Assembly: GCF_038095555.1 (NCBI RefSeq)
Contig: NZ_CP124591.1
Coordinates: 186,001 to 250,000 of the forward strand
Length of the DNA stretch: 64,000 nucleotides
Direction: 5' to 3'
Source: Macrococcoides psychrotolerans
GTDB lineage: Bacteria; Bacillota; Bacilli; Staphylococcales; Staphylococcaceae
Part shown: positions 35,708 to 44,033 of the stretch, in pieces
How the letters are laid out: each line of letters opens with the position of its first letter
Numbering within the stretch: position 1 is the stretch's first letter
Program-made: the position numbers and the translations under genes
Notes under the pieces: generated by a model
What the model was told of the DNA's origin: nothing
What the model saw: only the letters and a program-made list of their open reading frames with translations
Database searches by the model: none

Positions 35708-35864
35708 AATTATAATTCCTCCTTTAATTATTTATATAATTTATTCCCTGAATATATACCGAAAAAACATTCTAATAATCTATATGCAGTTTTTATATGA
35801 TTAAGACATAATAACTATAAAAAGTTTAAAGGATAGGACTTTACAATAAGAAAAATGATTAAAA

Positions 35865-35916
35865 TACGAATATTAAAATTAATATTCGTAAAAATGTATT
35901 GATTTTTCCGAACATT
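35865..35916 (+). promoter_or_regulatory. Palindrome and PurBox-like element upstream of the purine permease
   Basis: Arms TACGAATATTAA (35865-35876) and TTAATATTCGTA (35879-35890) form a perfect 26-base inverted repeat. Downstream, TTTTCCGAACATT at 35904-35916 fits the Bacillus PurBox (AWWWCCGAACWWT) at 12 of 13 positions. Both contain the CGAA core recognised by PurR, so purine repression of the permease is likely. Confidence 0.55.
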
Positions 35917-35962
35917 GAGATTAGACTATACAAGTATAAAAATTAAAAAAGGGAAGTGCACA

Positions 35963-37297
35963 ATGAGAAATTATTTTAAGTTTGATGAATTAGGCACAAA
36001 CTATAAGAGAGAGATACTTGGTGGATTAACGACATTTCTATCAATGGCATATATATTAGCGGTCAATCCTGCAATGCTATCGCTTGCTGGTATTGAAGGT
36101 ATTCCGGATAGTATGCGTATGGATGCTGGTGCGGTCTTTGTTGCGACAATCCTTGCATCAATAGTAGGTTGTTTATTTATGGGACTGATTGCAAAGTATC
36201 CGATTGCGTTAGCTCCTGGTATGGGATTGAATGCGTTCTTTGCATTCACAGTCGTATTACAGTACAACATTCCGTGGCAGACAGGTTTAACGGGTGTACT
36301 ATTCTCGGGATTATTCTTTGCATTACTGACGATGACAGGTTTACGTGAAACGATTATCAACGCAATTCCTTTCGAACTGAAGATGGCGGTATCAGCGGGG
36401 ATAGGTCTTTTTATTACCTTTGTAGGTTTAAAAGGTGCAGGCATTGTAAAAGGGAATGAAGCGACTTTAGTATCATTAGGTAATGTCCATGACCCGCATG
36501 TATTATTAGCGGTTGGTGGCATTGCATTGACAATTATTCTTATGGCAAAGCGCGTTCCGGGAAGCATCTTTATCGGGATGGTATTAACAGCGATATTTGG
36601 TATGCTCTTCGGACTTATTGATGCACCAAAGCAAATTGTCGGTTCAGTACCAAGTATCGAACCAACGTTCGGAAAAGCATTCGATGCATTTGCACATCCA
36701 GAACAAATCTTTAACCTGCAATTTCTAGTGATCGTATTAACATTCTTATTTATTGACTTCTTTGATACAGCGGGTACACTCGTTGCTGTTGCAACGCAGG
36801 CGAATCTAGTGAAGGATAACAAATTGCCGCGCGCAGGACGTTCTTTATTTGCTGATTCATTAGCGACAATCGTAGGTGCCATTTTCGGTACGTCTACGAC
36901 AACTTCATATATCGAATCTTCAGCAGGGGTTGCAGTAGGTGCCAGAACCGGATTTGCAAGTGTGATTACGGCATTGTGTTTCGCGTTAGCACTTTTCTTC
37001 TCGCCTCTTATGTCGGTTGTAACGAGTGCTGTGACTGCACCTGCTCTAGTAATCGTAGGTGTATTAATGGTAGCGAACTTAAATAAAATAGAGTGGCACA
37101 AGTTTGAAATTGCAGTTCCTGCATTTCTAACGATTATTATGATGCCACTTACGTATTCGATTGCTACGGGTATTGCATGTGGATTTATTTTCTATCCGAT
37201 AACGATGCTGATGGCAAATCGCAGAAAAGAGATTCACCCAATAATGTATTTCATGGCAGCAGTATTTATTTTATACTTTATGTTTATACAGCATTAA
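35963..37297 (+). CDS. NCS2-family purine (guanine/hypoxanthine) permease, PbuG/PbuO-like
   Basis: 444-residue membrane transporter of the AzgA-type NCS2 group. The N-terminal KREILGGLTTFLSMAYILAVNP is typical (described by residues about 15-36), followed by LAPGMGLNAFFAF near 84, FIDFFDTAGTLVAVA near 263 and GTSTTTSYIESSAGVAVGARTG near 311, the conserved substrate-helix motif. Proton-coupled import of guanine or hypoxanthine is inferred. ATG at 35963 follows AAAAGGGAAG; the frame is open further back through the regulatory region. A PurBox-like site upstream supports a purine substrate. Confidence 0.88.
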   Translation: MRNYFKFDELGTNYKREILGGLTTFLSMAYILAVNPAMLSLAGIEGIPDSMRMDAGAVFVATILASIVGCLFMGLIAKYPIALAPGMGLNAFFAFTVVLQYNIPWQTGLTGVLFSGLFFALLTMTGLRETIINAIPFELKMAVSAGIGLFITFVGLKGAGIVKGNEATLVSLGNVHDPHVLLAVGGIALTIILMAKRVPGSIFIGMVLTAIFGMLFGLIDAPKQIVGSVPSIEPTFGKAFDAFAHPEQIFNLQFLVIVLTFLFIDFFDTAGTLVAVATQANLVKDNKLPRAGRSLFADSLATIVGAIFGTSTTTSYIESSAGVAVGARTGFASVITALCFALALFFSPLMSVVTSAVTAPALVIVGVLMVANLNKIEWHKFEIAVPAFLTIIMMPLTYSIATGIACGFIFYPITMLMANRRKEIHPIMYFMAAVFILYFMFIQH

Positions 37298-37338
37298 AAA
37301 TAAGGCGCTCAGACATATGTCTGAGCGCCTTATTTTTA
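37296..37338. terminator. Bidirectional terminator after the purine permease
   Basis: Perfect stem AATAAGGCGCTCAGACAT with ATGTCTGAGCGCCTTATT and flanking A/T runs, between convergent genes. Confidence 0.92.
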
Positions 37339-37740
37339 ATTTTCTTTATTATAATCTCTCACAGTCTCACCGCTGCGGTATGGATCATAGTGAGTCGTAT
37401 TTCCGCGATATTCTCTCGTATTAATGACAATAAAGATATACGCAATCATTAAGAACGCCATTAACCAATGCATGAACATTCCGAGTATCGGGAAGAATGC
37501 GAAAGCGTTCGCTAACAACCCTGTAAGTGCAATAACGGATAATGAAAATCTAGCTTCATTAGAGCGGTCGAGTGCAGATAACAAAAACATAATAAAGTAC
37601 AGCGAAATATTCGTACCAAGTGGTGCCCATGCCAAGCTTAAAATATATGCACCCCCAATACCAGGGATTCCTAGAAATATTTCTTTCAATAACATAATGA
37701 TGCCGAGCGTTAACAAAGTCATTTTCATCATTCGCTTCAT
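37336..37740 (-). CDS. Membrane protein of unknown function
   Basis: 134 residues with four hydrophobic segments (about 5-22, 30-53, 66-85, 90-108) and a polar, tyrosine- and arginine-containing tail (YRGNTTHYDPYRSGE). RBS GGAGG lies 7 bases before the ATG at 37740. It stands alone, facing the purine permease. A 24-base inverted repeat lies about 30 bases upstream and may be its operator. No family recognised. Confidence 0.7.
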   Translation of the reverse strand: MKRMMKMTLLTLGIIMLLKEIFLGIPGIGGAYILSLAWAPLGTNISLYFIMFLLSALDRSNEARFSLSVIALTGLLANAFAFFPILGMFMHWLMAFLMIAYIFIVINTREYRGNTTHYDPYRSGETVRDYNKEN

Positions 37741-37768
37741 ATATATGAGCCTCCATTAGTAATATACT

Positions 37769-37792
37769 TGTAACAAAAATACTTTTGTTACA
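37769..37792. promoter_or_regulatory. 24-base inverted repeat upstream of the small membrane gene
   Basis: TGTAACAAAA (37769-37778) and TTTTGTTACA (37783-37792) are perfect inverted arms around ATAC. It lies between the start codon and a minus-strand TATAAT-like element (about 37802-37797), a position fitting a repressor operator. The rest of the gap up to the rpsJ promoter (37793-37974) is AT-rich with no gene I can support. Confidence 0.5.
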
Positions 37793-37974
37793 TTAATTAT
37801 ATCATGTTATAATAAACTATTGAATTGTACTGCTTAGTGTATTAGAAGTTACCTAAAGATATAATATCTTCTATATAATATGTAGAATTCTTTTTTTAAT
37901 AGTTGATAGAATTCCCCCAGACGAACTTATTTTAATACTCTCTAAAAAACTTTTTATAAATATCTAGTTATCTA

Positions 37975-38003
37975 TTGCTAAATGACTAATATTCGTGTAT
38001 TAT
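37975..38003 (+). promoter_or_regulatory. Promoter of the S10 ribosomal operon
   Basis: -35 TTGCTA at 37975-37980, 17-base spacer, -10 TATTAT at 37998-38003, heading the ribosomal gene cluster. Confidence 0.8.
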
Positions 38004-38009
38004 ATCTAC

Positions 38010-38130
38010 TGTTGGACTTTAAAAAGCGATGAAGCGAGAGGTTACTGACACACCCGGCCGCTTTGCCATGGCGATGTGTGAGACAATTTTCGTGGAGAAG
38101 TCTATCAAACTAAAATAGACGTACAAGAGG
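38010..38130 (+). ncRNA. Structured leader of the S10 operon
   Basis: About 130 untranslated bases precede rpsJ. CACAC and GTGTG arms (about 38049-38053 and 38073-38079) enclose a GC-rich segment CCCGGCCGCTTTGCCATGGC, which is striking in such AT-rich DNA. I recall similar leaders before rpsJ in other Bacilli; an autoregulatory role for a ribosomal protein is inferred. Confidence 0.55.
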
Positions 38131-38140
38131 AGGTAAAATT

Positions 38141-38449
38141 ATGGCAAAACAAAAAATTCGTATTCGTTTGAAAGCGTATGATCACCGCATCATCGATCAA
38201 TCAGCTGAAAAAATCGTAGAAACTGCAAAACGTTCAGGTGCAGAAGTATCAGGACCGATTCCGTTACCAACGGAAAAAACAGTTTACACAATTATCCGTG
38301 CCGTTCATAAGTACAAAGATTCTCGTGAACAGTTCGAGCAACGCACGCACAAACGTTTAATCGACATCGTTAACCCAACACCTAAAACAGTTGATGCTCT
38401 TATGGGCTTAAACTTACCATCAGGTGTAGACATCGAAATCAAATTATAA
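38141..38449 (+). CDS. rpsJ: 30S ribosomal protein S10
   Basis: First gene of the S10 operon; 102 residues, the usual size. S10 joins the 30S head and also takes part in antitermination with NusB. KIRIRLKAYDHRIIDQSAEKIVETAKRSG is the classic N-terminus (residues about 4-32), with THKRLIDIVNPTPKTVDALM at the end. RBS AGAGGAGG precedes ATG. Followed after 25 bases by rplC. Confidence 0.98.
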   Translation: MAKQKIRIRLKAYDHRIIDQSAEKIVETAKRSGAEVSGPIPLPTEKTVYTIIRAVHKYKDSREQFEQRTHKRLIDIVNPTPKTVDALMGLNLPSGVDIEIKL

Positions 38450-38474
38450 TAAAAAGTAGGAGGTGCGACTTTCG

Positions 38475-39137
38475 ATGACCAAAGGAATCTTAGGAAGAAA
38501 AGTAGGAATGACTCAAGTTTTCGGTGAAAACGGAGAATTAATTCCAGTAACAGTAGTAGAAGCAGCACAAAACGTAGTATTACAAAAGAAAACTGAAGAA
38601 GTTGATGGTTATTCATCAATCCAAATCGGTTTTGAAGACAAACAAGCTTATAAAGCAGACCGCAAATCAAACAAATTTGCAACGAAACCAGCTGAAGGCC
38701 ATGCTAAAAAAGCAGGCACAGCACCTAAGCGCTTCATTCGTGAATTCAGAAACGTAGATACTGAAGCTTACGAAGTAGGTCAAGAAGTCACTGTGGATAC
38801 ATTCCAAATTGGTGACATTGTTGACGTGACAGGAGTTTCTAAAGGTAAAGGTTTCCAAGGTGCAATTAAGCGCCACGGACAGTCACGTGGACCAATGAGT
38901 CACGGTTCTCGTTACCACAGACGCCCAGGTTCAATGGGTATGGCATCTGACGCTTCTAAAGTATTTAAAGGTAAAGCATTACCAGGCCGTATGGGTGGTA
39001 ATACTGTTACTATGCAAAACTTAGAAATCGTTAAAGTAGACGCTGAAAACAACGTTGTCTTAGTAAAAGGTAATGTTCCTGGACCTAAAAAAGGTTTAGT
39101 TAAAATTCAAACTTCAATTAAAAAAGGTAATAAATAG
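38475..39137 (+). CDS. rplC: 50S ribosomal protein L3
   Basis: 220 residues, binds 23S rRNA near the peptidyl-transferase centre early in 50S assembly. GILGRKVGMTQVF at the start and GHGQSRGPMSHGSRYHRRPGSMG-type loop near 135-155 identify it. ATG at 38475 gives the normal length; an in-frame ATG-like start at 38463 falls within the AGGAGGTG RBS. Confidence 0.97.
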   Translation: MTKGILGRKVGMTQVFGENGELIPVTVVEAAQNVVLQKKTEEVDGYSSIQIGFEDKQAYKADRKSNKFATKPAEGHAKKAGTAPKRFIREFRNVDTEAYEVGQEVTVDTFQIGDIVDVTGVSKGKGFQGAIKRHGQSRGPMSHGSRYHRRPGSMGMASDASKVFKGKALPGRMGGNTVTMQNLEIVKVDAENNVVLVKGNVPGPKKGLVKIQTSIKKGNK

Positions 39138-39163
39138 TATCTGCGAAAGGAGGAAATAACATA

Positions 39164-39787
39164 ATGGCTAATTATGATGTATTAAAAGTAGATGGAACAA
39201 AAGCGGGTTCAATCGAATTAAACGATAACGTATTCGGAATCGAACCTAATCAACATGTATTATTCGAAGCGATCAACTTACAAAGAGCTTCAATGCGTCA
39301 AGGTACTCACGCAGTCAAAAATCGTTCAGCAGTGAGCGGTGGTGGACGTAAACCTTGGAAACAAAAAGGTACAGGTCGTGCACGTCAAGGTACAATCCGT
39401 GCGCCACAATGGCGTGGTGGCGGTATCGTATTCGGACCAACACCAAGAAGTTATTCATACAAAATGCCTAAGAAAATGCGTCGTTTAGCTTTACGTTCTG
39501 CTTTATCAGCGAAAGTACAAGAAAACGCATTTACAGTTTTAGAATCATTAACATTTGATGCTCCTAAAACAAAAGAATTCAAAAACATGACAACAACTTT
39601 AGAATTACCTAAAAAGGTATTGTTTGTCGTTGAAGCTGAAGATGTAAACGTAGCTTTATCAGCACGTAACATTCCTGGCGTAACTGTTATTACTACTACT
39701 GGCTTAAACGTATTAGATATCGTTCATGCGAACCAAGTAGTAATGACTAAAGGTGCAGTTGAAAAAGTAGAGGAGGTGCTTGGTTAA
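39164..39787 (+). CDS. rplD: 50S ribosomal protein L4
   Basis: 207 residues; exit-tunnel protein whose extended loop carries GGGRKPWKQKGTGRARQG (about 60-77). In many bacteria L4 regulates the S10 operon. RBS AAAGGAGG. Its stop overlaps the rplW start by one base. Confidence 0.97.
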   Translation: MANYDVLKVDGTKAGSIELNDNVFGIEPNQHVLFEAINLQRASMRQGTHAVKNRSAVSGGGRKPWKQKGTGRARQGTIRAPQWRGGGIVFGPTPRSYSYKMPKKMRRLALRSALSAKVQENAFTVLESLTFDAPKTKEFKNMTTTLELPKKVLFVVEAEDVNVALSARNIPGVTVITTTGLNVLDIVHANQVVMTKGAVEKVEEVLG

Positions 39788-40062
39788 TGGAAAATCGCGA
39801 TATTATTAAGCGCCCCGTTATCACTGAACGTTCATCTGAACAAATGGCACAAGATAAATACACTTTTGATGTAGATACACGTGCTAACAAAACACAAATC
39901 AAAATTGCAATTGAAGATATCTTCAATGTAAAAGTTGATAAAGTAAACGTTATGAACTACAAAGCTAAGAAAAAACGTGTTGGCCGTTACAACGGTTACA
40001 CAAACAAAAGAAGAAAAGCGATCGTAACTTTAAAAGAAGGTTCAATCGACTTCTTCAACTAA
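39787..40062 (+). CDS. rplW: 50S ribosomal protein L23
   Basis: 91 residues; sits at the tunnel exit and docks trigger factor and SRP. IIKRPVITERSSEQMAQDKYTF start and the NVMNYKAKKKRVGRY basic loop are typical. Start codon shares a base with the rplD stop; AGGAGGTG lies just inside rplD. Confidence 0.97.
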   Translation: MENRDIIKRPVITERSSEQMAQDKYTFDVDTRANKTQIKIAIEDIFNVKVDKVNVMNYKAKKKRVGRYNGYTNKRRKAIVTLKEGSIDFFN

Positions 40063-40096
40063 AATAAACATTTACCATTAAGGAGGTAAAACGACA

Positions 40097-40927
40097 ATGG
40101 CAATTAAACATTATAAGCCAATAACAAACGGTCGTCGTAATATGACAGGTTCAGATTTCGCTGAAATTACGTCAACGTCACCTGAAAAGTCATTACTTGC
40201 TCCCCTTCCGAGAAAAGCGGGACGTAATAACCAAGGTAAGTTAACTGTACGTCACAGAGGTGGCGGTCATAAGCGTCAATACCGTATTATTGATTTCAAA
40301 CGTAATAAAGATGGTATCCCTGCGAAAGTGGCAACGATCGAGTACGATCCAAACCGTTCAGCAAATATCGCATTATTACATTACTTAGATGGTGAGAAAC
40401 GATACATCATCGCACCTAAAGGTTTAACTGTAGGAACTCAAGTAGTTAACGGACCAGAAGCAGATATTAAAGTAGGTAACTGTTTACCACTTCAAAATAT
40501 CCCAGTTGGTACAGTTATCCACAATATCGAGTTAAAACCTGGTAAAGGTGGACAATTAGTACGTTCTGCTGGAGCAAGTGCTCAAGTACTTGGTAAAGAA
40601 GGTAAATACGTATTAGTTCGCTTAAAATCTGGTGAAGTTCGTATGATTCTATCAAGTTGCCGTGCTACAATCGGTCAAGTTGGTAATGAACAACATGAAT
40701 TAATCAACATCGGTAAAGCCGGACGTTCAAGATGGAAAGGTATCCGTCCTACAGTTCGTGGTTCTGTAATGAACCCTAACGATCACCCACACGGTGGTGG
40801 TGAAGGTCGTACTTCAATCGGTCGTCCATCTCCAATGTCACCATGGGGTAAACCAACTCTTGGTAAGAAAACTCGTAAGAAGAAAAACCGTTCTAACAAA
40901 CTTATCGTTCGTGGACGTAAAAAATAA
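40097..40927 (+). CDS. rplB: 50S ribosomal protein L2
   Basis: 276 residues; required for subunit association and peptidyl transfer. KLTVRHRGGGHKRQYRIIDF near 47-66 and the C-terminal GRTSIGRPSPMSPWGKPTLG with the family's conserved histidine in NDHPHGGGEG near 228. RBS AAGGAGG. A notable hairpin follows before rpsS. Confidence 0.98.
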   Translation: MAIKHYKPITNGRRNMTGSDFAEITSTSPEKSLLAPLPRKAGRNNQGKLTVRHRGGGHKRQYRIIDFKRNKDGIPAKVATIEYDPNRSANIALLHYLDGEKRYIIAPKGLTVGTQVVNGPEADIKVGNCLPLQNIPVGTVIHNIELKPGKGGQLVRSAGASAQVLGKEGKYVLVRLKSGEVRMILSSCRATIGQVGNEQHELINIGKAGRSRWKGIRPTVRGSVMNPNDHPHGGGEGRTSIGRPSPMSPWGKPTLGKKTRKKKNRSNKLIVRGRKK

Positions 40928-40933
40928 TAATAA

Positions 40934-40974
40934 CTTACTCAAGTTAGCGGCCTAGCCGCTAACGTAGCAGTAAG
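40934..40974 (+). other. Intra-operon hairpin between rplB and rpsS
   Basis: Inner stem GTTAGCGGC/GCCGCTAAC with a CTA loop (40943-40963), flanked by outer arms CTTACT and AGTAAG. No T run follows and the operon continues, so it is not a simple terminator; mRNA processing or local stability is possible. Confidence 0.7.
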
Positions 40975-40992
40975 AATGAGGGAGGCGCCATA

Positions 40993-41271
40993 ATGGCTCG
41001 TAGTCTTAAAAAAGGACCTTTCATCGATGATCACTTAATGAAAAAAGTTGAAGCATTAGAGGAAGGCGGCAAAAAAACAGTAATCAAAACTTGGTCACGT
41101 CGCTCTACAATTTTCCCAAACTTTATTGGACACACTATCGCAGTATACGATGGTCGTAAACACGTACCTGTATACGTAACTGAAGATATGGTTGGACATA
41201 AATTAGGAGAATTCGCACCTACACGTACTTACAAAGGTCACGGTGCAGACGACAAGAAAACTAAACGCTAA
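40993..41271 (+). CDS. rpsS: 30S ribosomal protein S19
   Basis: 92 residues; 30S head protein contacting S13. ARSLKKGPFIDDHLMKKVE start and HTIAVYDGRKHVPVY region are characteristic. RBS GAGGGAGGCG before ATG, directly downstream of the rplB-rpsS hairpin. Confidence 0.97.
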   Translation: MARSLKKGPFIDDHLMKKVEALEEGGKKTVIKTWSRRSTIFPNFIGHTIAVYDGRKHVPVYVTEDMVGHKLGEFAPTRTYKGHGADDKKTKR

Positions 41272-41293
41272 TTTCAGATAAGGAGGAATAACC

Positions 41294-41668
41294 ATGGAAG
41301 CAAAAGCGGTTGCAAGAACAATCAGAATCGCACCTCGTAAAGTGAGATTAGTTTTAGATCTTATCAGAGGTAAAGAAGTAGCGGAAGCTATTGCTATTTT
41401 AAAATTAACAAATAAAGCATCATCACCAGTAGTTGAAAAGTTATTAATGTCAGCATTAGCAAATGCAGAACATAACTATGATATGAATATCGATACTTTA
41501 GTTGTTAAAGAAGCTTATGCAAACGAAGGACCAACTTTAAAACGTTTCCGTCCACGTGCACAAGGTCGTGCAAGTGCCATCAATAAACGTACAAGCCACA
41601 TCACTATCGTTGTAGCTGATAAAGAAGTTAAAACTTCAAACACTGAAGCTCAAGAAGAAGCAAAATAA
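41294..41668 (+). CDS. rplV: 50S ribosomal protein L22
   Basis: 124 residues, slightly longer than the ~115 usual because of an acidic/glutamine tail (SNTEAQEEAK). L22 lines the exit tunnel with L4; the hairpin loop region LKRFRPRAQGRASAINKRTSH near 85-105 is intact. RBS AAGGAGG. Confidence 0.97.
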   Translation: MEAKAVARTIRIAPRKVRLVLDLIRGKEVAEAIAILKLTNKASSPVVEKLLMSALANAEHNYDMNIDTLVVKEAYANEGPTLKRFRPRAQGRASAINKRTSHITIVVADKEVKTSNTEAQEEAK

Positions 41669-41693
41669 TATATCTCATTAAGGAGGGAATACA

Positions 41694-42347
41694 GTGGGTC
41701 AAAAAATTAATCCAATCGGACTTCGTGTCGGAATTATTCGTGACTGGGATGCGAAATGGTTTGCAGAAAAAGATTTCGCAACTTTATTACATGAAGACTT
41801 AAAAGTTCGTAAATATATCGAAGAAAACTTAAAAGACGCTTCTGTTTCTCGTGTAGAAATCGAACGCGCAGCAAATCGCGTAAACATCGCTATCCACACT
41901 GGTAAACCTGGTATGGTTATCGGTAAAGGCGGTTCAGAAATTGAAAAATTACGTAACAACTTAAACAGCTTAACTGGTAAACGTGTTCACATTAACGTTG
42001 TAGAAGTTAAGAAAGTTGATATGGATGCAAGATTAGTAGCGGAAAACATTGCACGTCAATTAGAAAACCGTGTATCATTCCGTCGTGCTCAAAAACAAGC
42101 GATCCAACGTGCTATGAAGTTAGGTGCTAAAGGTATCAAGACTCAAGTATCAGGACGTTTAGGCGGCGCAGACATCGCGCGTGCTGAACAATATTCAGAA
42201 GGAACTGTTCCACTTCATACATTACGTGCTGACATCGATTATGCACATGCTGAAGCAGACACTACTTACGGTAAACTTGGTGTTAAAGTATGGATCTATC
42301 GTGGAGAAGTTCTTCCTACAAAGAAGTCTAGTGAAGGAGGAAAATAA
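41694..42347 (+). CDS. rpsC: 30S ribosomal protein S3
   Basis: 217 residues; binds mRNA at the entry channel. GTG start at 41694 after AAGGAGGG. MGQKINPIGLRVGIIRDWDA start and KH-type GKPGMVIGKGGSEIEKLR near 64-81 identify it; SGRLGGADIARAE lies near 155. Confidence 0.97.
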   Translation: MGQKINPIGLRVGIIRDWDAKWFAEKDFATLLHEDLKVRKYIEENLKDASVSRVEIERAANRVNIAIHTGKPGMVIGKGGSEIEKLRNNLNSLTGKRVHINVVEVKKVDMDARLVAENIARQLENRVSFRRAQKQAIQRAMKLGAKGIKTQVSGRLGGADIARAEQYSEGTVPLHTLRADIDYAHAEADTTYGKLGVKVWIYRGEVLPTKKSSEGGK

Positions 42348-42349
42348 TA

Positions 42350-42784
42350 ATGTTATTACCAAAACGTGTAAAATACCGTCGTCAACATAGACCTAAAACA
42401 ACTGGTCGTTCAAAAGGCGGAAACGAAGTAACATTTGGTGAATATGGTTTACAAGCAACAACAGCTGCTTGGATCACTTCTCGTCAAATTGAATCAGCTC
42501 GTATTGCAATGACTCGTTACATGAAACGTGGCGGAAAAGTCTGGATTAAAATTTTCCCTCACACACCTTACACTAAAAAACCTTTAGAAGTACGTATGGG
42601 TTCTGGTAAAGGTGCAGTTGAAGGATGGGTAGCAGTAGTAAAACCTGGACGTATTATGTTTGAAATCGCGGGTGTACCTGAAGAAGTAGCACGCGAAGCA
42701 TTGCGTTTAGCATCTCACAAACTACCAGTGAAAACTAAGTTTGTAAAACGTGAAGAATTGGGTGGTGACACAAATGAAAGCTAA
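42350..42784 (+). CDS. rplP: 50S ribosomal protein L16
   Basis: 144 residues; near the A-site tRNA. KRVKYRRQHRPKT start and RMGSGKGAVEGWVAVVKPGR near 80 are typical. Only 2 bases after rpsC; RBS GAAGGAGG lies in the rpsC end. Its 3' end overlaps rpmC by 11 bases. Confidence 0.97.
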   Translation: MLLPKRVKYRRQHRPKTTGRSKGGNEVTFGEYGLQATTAAWITSRQIESARIAMTRYMKRGGKVWIKIFPHTPYTKKPLEVRMGSGKGAVEGWVAVVKPGRIMFEIAGVPEEVAREALRLASHKLPVKTKFVKREELGGDTNES

Positions 42785-42986
42785 GGAAATTAGAGATTTA
42801 ACCACTTCAGAAATTGAAACTAAAGTAAAGTCGCTTAAAGAGGAACTTTTCAACCTACGCTTTCAGTTAGCTACAGGTCAACTTGAAAATACAGCACGTA
42901 TTCGCGAAGTTAAAAAATCAATCGCGCGTATGAAAACTGTTGTACGTGAAAGAGAAATCGAGCAACAAAAAACTGAACAAAAATAA
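42774..42986 (+). CDS. rpmC: 50S ribosomal protein L29
   Basis: 70 residues; tunnel-exit protein beside L23. MKAKEIRDLTTSEIE start and LFNLRFQLATGQLENTARI identify it. ATG at 42774 gives the normal length and overlaps the end of rplP; earlier in-frame starts lie deep in rplP. Confidence 0.95.
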   Translation: MKAKEIRDLTTSEIETKVKSLKEELFNLRFQLATGQLENTARIREVKKSIARMKTVVREREIEQQKTEQK

Positions 42987-43008
42987 TTTTTGATAGGAGG
43001 GTACTCTT

Positions 43009-43272
43009 GTGAGCGAAAGAAACAATCGTAAAGTCTACACAGGTAAAGTTGTATCTGACAAAATGGATAAAACAATCACAGTTGTAGTAGAAACTTACAA
43101 AACACATTCTTTATACGGCAAACGTGTAAAGTATTCTAAAAAATACAAAGCACATGATGAAAACAATACAGCTAAAATGGGCGATATCGTTAAGATTATG
43201 GAAACACGTCCTTTATCAGCTACAAAACGCTTCCGTTTAGTAGAAGTTGTTGAAGAATCAGTAATCATTTAA
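43009..43272 (+). CDS. rpsQ: 30S ribosomal protein S17
   Basis: 87 residues; binds 16S rRNA early in assembly. GTG start at 43009 with AGGAGGG 8 bases upstream. GKVVSDKMDKTITVVVETY near the start and GDIVKIMETRPLSATKRFRLVEV at the end are diagnostic. Confidence 0.97.
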   Translation: MSERNNRKVYTGKVVSDKMDKTITVVVETYKTHSLYGKRVKYSKKYKAHDENNTAKMGDIVKIMETRPLSATKRFRLVEVVEESVII

Positions 43273-43301
43273 TAAGAAATTAGATAAAGGAGGTAACTCG
43301 A

Positions 43302-43670
43302 ATGATCCAACAAGAATCACGCTTAAAAGTAGCAGATAACTCTGGTGCTCGTGAAGTATTAACTATTAAAGTATTAGGCGGATCTGGCCGTAAAACAGCT
43401 AACATTGGTGACGTAATCGTATGTACAGTTAAAAATGCTACACCAGGTGGCGTTGTTAAAAAGGGTGACGTTGTTAAAGCTGTTATCGTTCGTACTAAAT
43501 CTGGTGTTCGTCGTAATGACGGTTCATACATCAAATTTGATGAGAACGCTTGTGTTATCATCCGTGATGACAAAGGACCTCGTGGAACACGTATCTTCGG
43601 ACCTGTTGCACGTGAATTACGTGAAGGTAACTTCATGAAAATCGTATCATTAGCACCTGAAGTATTATAA
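43302..43670 (+). CDS. rplN: 50S ribosomal protein L14
   Basis: 122 residues, exact family length; interface protein also bound by RsfS. MIQQESRLKVADNSGAREV start, GTRIFGPVARELRE near 100. First gene of the classical spc portion. RBS AAAGGAGGT. Confidence 0.98.
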   Translation: MIQQESRLKVADNSGAREVLTIKVLGGSGRKTANIGDVIVCTVKNATPGGVVKKGDVVKAVIVRTKSGVRRNDGSYIKFDENACVIIRDDKGPRGTRIFGPVARELREGNFMKIVSLAPEVL

Positions 43671-43701
43671 TAAACACTAATTAAGAGGAGGTGTCTACGA
43701 C

Positions 43702-44010
43702 ATGCATATTAAAAAAGGCGACAAAGTTATCGTTATCACAGGTAAAGATAAAGGTAAAACAGGAACTGTAATTGAAGCACTTCCTAAAAGAGATCGCGTA
43801 GTTGTTGAAGGTGTTAACATCGTAAAAAAACACCAAAAACCTACTCAAATGAATCCTGAAGGCGGCATCACAGAATTCGAAGCTGCAATTCATGTTTCAA
43901 ATGTTATGTTATTAGATCCAAAGACAAACAAACCAACACGTGTTGGTACAAAGATAGAAGACGGTAAAAAAGTACGTGTAGCAAAGAAATCTGGAGAAAT
44001 CATTAAATAA
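43702..44010 (+). CDS. rplX: 50S ribosomal protein L24
   Basis: 102 residues; assembly initiator protein with an N-terminal KOW motif (KKGDKVIVITGKDKGKTGTV). RBS AGAGGAGG. Confidence 0.97.
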   Translation: MHIKKGDKVIVITGKDKGKTGTVIEALPKRDRVVVEGVNIVKKHQKPTQMNPEGGITEFEAAIHVSNVMLLDPKTNKPTRVGTKIEDGKKVRVAKKSGEIIK

Positions 44011-44033
44011 TTATCTGGAAGGAGGTTCTCACA

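Noticed and set aside
35337..35804. Plus-strand serine-rich open frame of 155 codons
   Set aside because: Antisense to the acidic linker of the PepSY lipoprotein; the serine runs simply reflect GAT/GAA repeats.
36001..37101. Long minus-strand open frame of 366 codons
   Set aside because: Fully antisense to the NCS2 permease, with no RBS and a composition that mirrors the permease codons; a shadow frame.
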